A stretch of 10,286 bases of DNA, taken from contig DDSQ01000035.1 in assembly GCA_002343845.1 (NCBI GenBank), forward strand, positions 10,195 through 20,480. The letters are read 5' to 3'. Positions 8,201 through 10,286 of this stretch are shown here, piece by piece. Origin of the DNA: Planctomycetes bacterium UBA2386. Its GTDB lineage: Bacteria > Planctomycetota > UBA1135 > UBA2386. A model generated the notes under the pieces. It did no database searches. It worked only from the letters and a program-made list of their open reading frames with translations, and was not told the DNA's origin. Position 1 is the stretch's first letter; each line of letters opens with the position of its first letter. Made by a program: the position numbers and the translations under genes.

Positions 8201-8299
8201 CAACCCGACAAGGCGCAGCGGTTCTTCCGCGAACTCGTCGACCAGCACGCCGGCAGCGCCGAGGCGAAGACCGCCGGCGAACGGCTGCGCCCCAACTGA
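5225..8299 (+). CDS. Large secreted tetratricopeptide-repeat protein, YbgF/CpoB- or YfiO-like repeats
   Basis: A 1024-residue protein built almost wholly of helical TPR-type repeats, rich in Ala, Leu, Glu and Gln. The N-terminus (MSRALATALLVLAALPAQND) is a signal peptide with likely cleavage near residues 17-18 and no lipobox, so a soluble periplasmic protein is expected. Typical repeat units are AHYRLGLARLETGRNDRAIE (61-80) and, near the C-terminus, VYERLQQPDKAQRFFRELVD followed by HAGSAEAKTAGERL. The pattern A..F..L....P.S..A..A is that of TPR_6 repeats in YbgF/CpoB and BamD. No catalytic motif was seen. It is followed, after 122 nt, by exbB/tolQ- and exbD/tolR-type genes, so it is probably a periplasmic scaffold for that motor. 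CpoB is only about 260 residues, so this is an analogue rather than an orthologue. No strong Shine-Dalgarno is visible; the ATG was chosen because it starts the signal peptide. Repeat boundaries are approximate. Confidence 0.86.
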   Translation: MSRALATALLVLAALPAQNDGPPRAFQVAVGLQQRGLHEEAAKQFEEFLQREKGHPLAAEAHYRLGLARLETGRNDRAIESLQMALTVGGPGFALRAECRYRLGGLFEAARDHARAVEQFAQLAKDVAADHYLLAAARYAEGEALRELGKDDLAAGAFAAAADAATGERASFRFPALYQLGFAQLRQQQLGDAAATFALAATAAPDDNGKGECNYLGGDALLRLGEFDAAERVFQRAVKLGGDFADDAAHALPWVALGRGDRRAAAAGFAAAVTTFPDAPQAASSRLEHGRALYQDGKPAEAAPILQPLLAEGVAAAVQQQARELLGLCALATGAGGEAIAALQQALAVAPAAERPRLSFALGEAHAQQEQWAEAAKAYDGVPADAPGELRGDALYGACFALHSLGQHEASIARADAVLSLQPPHRLATHAALARAENRFAMQQYAAAEKDYAPLAEDGAHRATAGWKLAWCRYLQQDAAGAAKRFAAIAADAQSPHAEEALAMQALAELESGSLPAALASADRYRARYREGAFLDRTERVAARVLRQNGDLAGAEQRLTRAAAVAQARGGAQAATGDLVEQAELLYQRGDFKAADAAFAQLERHPDATGARALAGRAWCAFELGDDDACSKALAAAKAHGAAVAELPGLLELESALHHRREDWPAAIATAKGFLRQFAAHGKAPAMRYALGIAEARSGDAKSASATLGALVKDGGYERPDRLQYELALACRKVGDEAGALAAFQQSADSADVEIAGDSRHQLGLHALAQKDLVAARRWLGSVEGTARPHAWYRLAFAEFEAAGSDRQQLAAARERFVQVAAAGSGELVGEARYFVAECCVRLDDDTGAIAATRELVKAEPAHPRAAAARLLLGECALRQRQPDVVVEALEPFLRGEGQARADLARANLWLGRARVLRKEYDQAEACLLRTTELSDGPLGAEAQFRLGESREARGELRGAADAYVQLPILYAHAEWVRRGLLHAGLVYERLQQPDKAQRFFRELVDQHAGSAEAKTAGERLRPN

Positions 8300-8421
8300 G
8301 GTCCTGTGAACACGCCCAGGATCCACGTTCCCAGATTGCCTTCGGCGGCCGCATCCGCGGCGGCGCCGGGGATCCGAAACCGAATGTGCCTCACCCTCCG
8401 GCAGCGAGCGAGGTGATGACG
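8300..8421 (+). other. 122-nt spacer with nested inverted repeats between TPR gene and exbB
   Basis: The rest of the cluster is packed or overlapping, so this gap stands out. It contains a stem of five base pairs, GCCGC (8348-8352) with GCGGC (8357-8361), around an ATCC loop. One mismatch and two more pairs follow (8345-8364). Two GGATCC palindromes (8319-8324 and 8370-8375) flank it and could pair as an outer stem. No T-run follows, so it could be an mRNA processing or attenuation element or merely GC-rich chance pairing. No promoter was recognised and no small ORF is supported. Confidence 0.3.
8410..8413 (+). promoter_or_regulatory. Ribosome binding site favouring the ATG at 8422 for exbB
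   Basis: GAGG lies 8 nt upstream of the ATG at 8422. A second in-frame ATG at 8416 has only 2 nt between it and the GAGG, too close for normal initiation. The later ATG is therefore preferred; the difference is two residues. Confidence 0.55.
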
Positions 8422-9111
8422 ATGCCGAACGACTACCAGGCGCCGACCGTCGCGACGATCGGCGAGTTCTTCACCGCCGGCGGACTGCTGATGTGGCCGA
8501 TCCTCGGCTGCTCGGTGGTGGTCGCCGGCCTCGCGCTCGAACGCTACCTGAGCCTGCGCCGCGCGCGCGTGCTGCCCCCGGTCGTGCGCGACGCGGTCGA
8601 ACAGGTCGTGGCCGGTCGCAGCGAGGTGATCGAGGCCGGCATCGCCGAGGCCACGGCACCGGCGGCGCGCGTGCTCGCCGCCGGTCTGCGGCGGCGCGGC
8701 TTCCCGCTCGCCGACGTCGAGAAGGCGATGGAGGACCGGCTCGCCGAGGAGACCGCGAACTTGCGCGGCAGCGTGCGGGGCATCCACCTGATGGCGACGG
8801 TGGCGCCGTTGCTCGGGCTGCTCGGCACGGTCATGGGCATCGCCGACTCGTTCGCCGCCGTCGAGCAGACGGGGCTCGGCAAGGCCGAGAGCAACGAAGC
8901 GCTCGCCGCCGGCATCAAGGTGGCGCTCTACACGACGATCTTCGGCTTGTTCGTGGCGATCCCGGCGACGCTGGTCGGCGCCCACCTGACCGCGCGCGTG
9001 CGGCGGCTCGCCGCGGCGATCGCGGCGACGACCGCGCCGGCGATCGAGGCGCTGGCGGCGCGGCCGCAAGGTGCGGGCGCGCCGATCGCGGAGGGCACGC
9101 ATGCGGCTTGA
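8422..9111 (+). CDS. exbB: ExbB/TolQ-family proton-channel protein
   Basis: Inner-membrane MotA/TolQ/ExbB family protein of 229 residues, near the family size. With an ExbD/TolR partner it forms a proton-driven motor that delivers energy to the envelope. Three membrane segments are visible: about 21-42 (LLMWPILGCSVVVAGLALE), about 121-146 and about 168-190. The long cytoplasmic part between the first two is charged and helical. The family signature VAPLLGLLGTVMGI (127-140) is followed by ALAAGIKVALYTTIFGLFVA (160-179) and IPATLVG. This matches the conserved pore-lining helices, including the Thr pair (171-172) usual in this family. The gene overlaps the exbD start by 11 nt, a sign of coupled translation and a fixed partner. 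TolQ and ExbB cannot be separated from sequence alone. The TPR and PD40 neighbours favour a Tol-like role over TonB service, and no tonB is seen in the window. Confidence 0.92.
   Translation: MPNDYQAPTVATIGEFFTAGGLLMWPILGCSVVVAGLALERYLSLRRARVLPPVVRDAVEQVVAGRSEVIEAGIAEATAPAARVLAAGLRRRGFPLADVEKAMEDRLAEETANLRGSVRGIHLMATVAPLLGLLGTVMGIADSFAAVEQTGLGKAESNEALAAGIKVALYTTIFGLFVAIPATLVGAHLTARVRRLAAAIAATTAPAIEALAARPQGAGAPIAEGTHAA
9090..9095 (+). promoter_or_regulatory. Ribosome binding site of exbD inside the exbB coding region
   Basis: GGAGGG lies 5 nt upstream of the ATG at 9101. It is the strongest Shine-Dalgarno in the window and sets the exbD start. The in-frame upstream extension (from 9071) lies wholly within exbB and lacks such a site. 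Confidence 0.7.
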
Positions 9112-9508
9112 ACGCGAAGCCGAGGACGAGGGCGGCATCAACCTCACGCCGATGGTCGACGTGGTGTTCCTGTTGCTGATCTTCTTCCTCGCCGCGACGA
9201 CGTTCCGCAGCGACGAGGTCAACCTCGACATGCGGCTGCCGTCGGCGAAGTCCGGCGACGCCGGCAAGGGCGACAAGCCGCTGGTCGTGAACCTGCTGGC
9301 CGACGGCAAACTGCACGTCGACGGGCGCGAAGTCACGCTCGAGGCGCTGCGGCAGAAGTTGGCCGCCGCGGGCCAGCGCAACGCCGAGCAGGCGGTGCTG
9401 GTGCGCGGCGACCAGCAGGCGCAGTTCGGCATCGGCGTGCAGGTGCTCGACGCCTGCCGGCTGGCGAAGATCAAGAAGGTCGACTTCGCAGCGCTGCCGG
9501 TGAAGTGA
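9101..9508 (+). CDS. exbD: ExbD/TolR-family biopolymer transport protein
   Basis: Partner of the ExbB/TolQ protein, 135 residues, usual length. It has a short cytoplasmic N-terminus, then the hallmark INLTPMVDVVFLLLIFFLAA (13-32). Asp20 within the single membrane helix corresponds to the proton-carrying Asp of ExbD/TolR. The rest is periplasmic: a linker, then the small alpha/beta domain with PLVVNLLADGKLHVDGREVT (60-79), AVLVRGDQQAQFG (98-110) and a final IKKVDFAAL (124-132), typical of the family. The start at 9101 overlaps the end of exbB by 11 nt and has a strong ribosome binding site. Its stop is 3 nt before the next start. It is expected to anchor to peptidoglycan or pull on a periplasmic partner when protons flow. 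TolR and ExbD cannot be distinguished here. Confidence 0.94.
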   Translation: MRLEREAEDEGGINLTPMVDVVFLLLIFFLAATTFRSDEVNLDMRLPSAKSGDAGKGDKPLVVNLLADGKLHVDGREVTLEALRQKLAAAGQRNAEQAVLVRGDQQAQFGIGVQVLDACRLAKIKKVDFAALPVK

Positions 9509-9511
9509 GCC

Positions 9512-10286
9512 ATGGCGCTGCGCGAAGGCACTCGGCGTTGGGCGATGCGCGGGCTGTGGGCGTTGCTGCTCGTGGCGCTGGCGGCCTGGTGCGGTGTGCA
9601 CTGCGGGCGACCGCTCTACTACACCGACGGCGCGCACGAACGATCCGGAGCGTCGATGCCGGGAGCCGGCATGCTCGCGTGGTCCACGCCCGAGGTGGTC
9701 GCCGAGGTGCCGGGGCCGGTCGCGGGCCGCATCACCGAACTGCCGGGTGGCCGCCTGCTCTACGGTCGCCTGCAAGCGGACGGCACGGCGGACCTCGTCG
9801 TCTGGGATCCCGCGCGCAGTGCGCTGCCGCCGGAGCCGGTCTACGGCCTGAACGGGCCGCACAACGAACTGTCGCCGGCCGTCGATGCCGCGGGACGCGT
9901 GTGGTTTGCGTCGGACCGGCCTGGTGGGGCGGGCGGCTACGACTTGTGGGTGGCGCCGCGCCTCCAGGCCGCCGCCGCGGAAGTCATCGCGGTGCCGGCG
10001 ACGGCCACCGCGTTCGACGAGATCGATCCAGCACCGTCGCCGGATGGCGCCGAACTGGTGTTCGTGCGCAGCGCGCGACGCGGCGACGGCAGCGGCGATG
10101 GCGGCCTGTTCCGCCACGCGATCGGCGCCGTCGAGGATCCCACACCGGTGTACGTAGAGTCACCCGGCGGCCGCGCCACGGCGAGGCGCGATCCAGCGTT
10201 CGCCGCCGACGGCGCATCGTTGTGGTTCGTCGAACGGCGGCCGGGCGATGGCTGGCGGCTCGTTCGCGCGAGCCGCCACGCGGGCG
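9512..10286 (+). CDS. Membrane-anchored PD40/TolB-like beta-propeller protein, 3'-truncated
   Basis: The frame is open from the ATG at 9512 to the window end (258 codons seen), so the C-terminus is missing. It starts 3 nt after exbD stops, so it belongs to the same operon. The N-terminus has basic residues, then a hydrophobic segment at about 13-31 (GLWALLLVALAAWCGVHCG) that acts as signal or anchor. Two Cys residues lie there but lack a lipobox. Beta-propeller blades of the PD40 (WD40-like, TolB) type follow: NELSPAVDAAGRVWFASDRP (118-137) running into GGAGGYDLWVAP, then DEIDPAPSPDGAELVFVRS (169-187), then RRDPAFAADGASLWFVERRP (225-244). The SDRPGG..GYDLW signature recurs in PD40 domains that precede OmpA/Pal-like domains. 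A periplasmic location and a TolB-like role are inferred. Translation might instead begin at the ATG at 9545 (residue 12), which gives a shorter signal. Confidence 0.82.
   Translation, partial: MALREGTRRWAMRGLWALLLVALAAWCGVHCGRPLYYTDGAHERSGASMPGAGMLAWSTPEVVAEVPGPVAGRITELPGGRLLYGRLQADGTADLVVWDPARSALPPEPVYGLNGPHNELSPAVDAAGRVWFASDRPGGAGGYDLWVAPRLQAAAAEVIAVPATATAFDEIDPAPSPDGAELVFVRSARRGDGSGDGGLFRHAIGAVEDPTPVYVESPGGRATARRDPAFAADGASLWFVERRPGDGWRLVRASRHAG

Noticed and set aside
3944..8326. A 1460-codon open frame on the minus strand across the lipoprotein and TPR genes
   Set aside because: It is antisense to two well-supported genes, is Arg/Ala/Gly-rich with no recognisable domain, and is expected in DNA this GC-rich, where stop codons are rare in shadow frames.
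8422..9111. Flagellar stator MotA as an identity for the ExbB/TolQ protein
   Set aside because: The protein has three membrane segments and the ExbB-type VAPLLGLLGTV signature. Its partner is a short ExbD with an intramembrane Asp rather than a MotB with an OmpA domain.
9512..9610. Lipobox in the PD40 protein
   Set aside because: Cys27 is preceded by Ala-Ala-Trp and Cys31 by Gly-Val-His. Neither fits a signal peptidase II site, so a plain anchor or signal is preferred.
1..10286. tRNA, rRNA, CRISPR array, insertion sequence, toxin-antitoxin or phage features
   Set aside because: The window is almost fully taken up by eight coherent genes. The few short gaps hold no tRNA-like, direct-repeat or transposase signatures that I could see.

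Overview
The window is a GC-rich bacterial chromosome segment (about 70% GC by eye, strong G/C at third codon positions). It holds eight protein-coding genes and almost no spare DNA. I suspect a Planctomycetota member or a similar high-GC Gram-negative lineage. The deoxyxylulose-phosphate synthase has GHAGTA and GDA variants of its cofactor motifs, which I recall from planctomycete homologues. The ExbB/ExbD proteins, the lipoprotein and the beta-propeller protein imply a cell with an outer membrane. The phylum call is inference and has not been checked by a search.

Layout. Positions 1-3531 (+) form a compact metabolic operon: the 3' part of a trans-polyprenyl diphosphate synthase (ispA type, cut by the window edge), dxs (TTG start, 47 nt downstream) and nadK (7 nt downstream). 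Positions 3541-5031 (-) encode a lipoprotein of the GHL10 glycosyl-hydrolase-like family (relatives: E. coli DigH, formerly YddW, and B. subtilis YngK). It converges on nadK, with 9 nt between the two stop codons and a GC-rich inverted repeat across both. A 193-nt divergent region (5032-5224) separates it from a second + strand cluster. That cluster has a secreted 1024-residue TPR protein (5225-8299), an ExbB/TolQ protein (8422-9111), an ExbD/TolR protein (9101-9508, overlapping exbB by 11 nt) and a membrane-anchored PD40 beta-propeller protein (9512 to the window end, truncated).

How the genes may work together. The first operon makes isoprenoid precursors (Dxs), elongates them (prenyl synthase) and supplies NADP(H) (NadK). 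The second cluster has the parts list of a Tol-Pal-type envelope machine: a proton-driven TolQ/TolR-like motor, a TolB/PD40-like propeller and a large periplasmic TPR protein in the role of YbgF/CpoB. The divergent neighbour is a DigH-like lipoprotein. In E. coli, DigH cleaves denuded peptidoglycan strands and is functionally linked to Tol-Pal during cell separation. The adjacency therefore suggests a divergent Tol-Pal-like envelope or division module. This is the most interesting hypothesis here. The families are read directly from sequence; their joint function is inferred.

No tRNA, rRNA, CRISPR, insertion sequence or phage gene was recognised. No gene-free stretch exceeds 193 nt.
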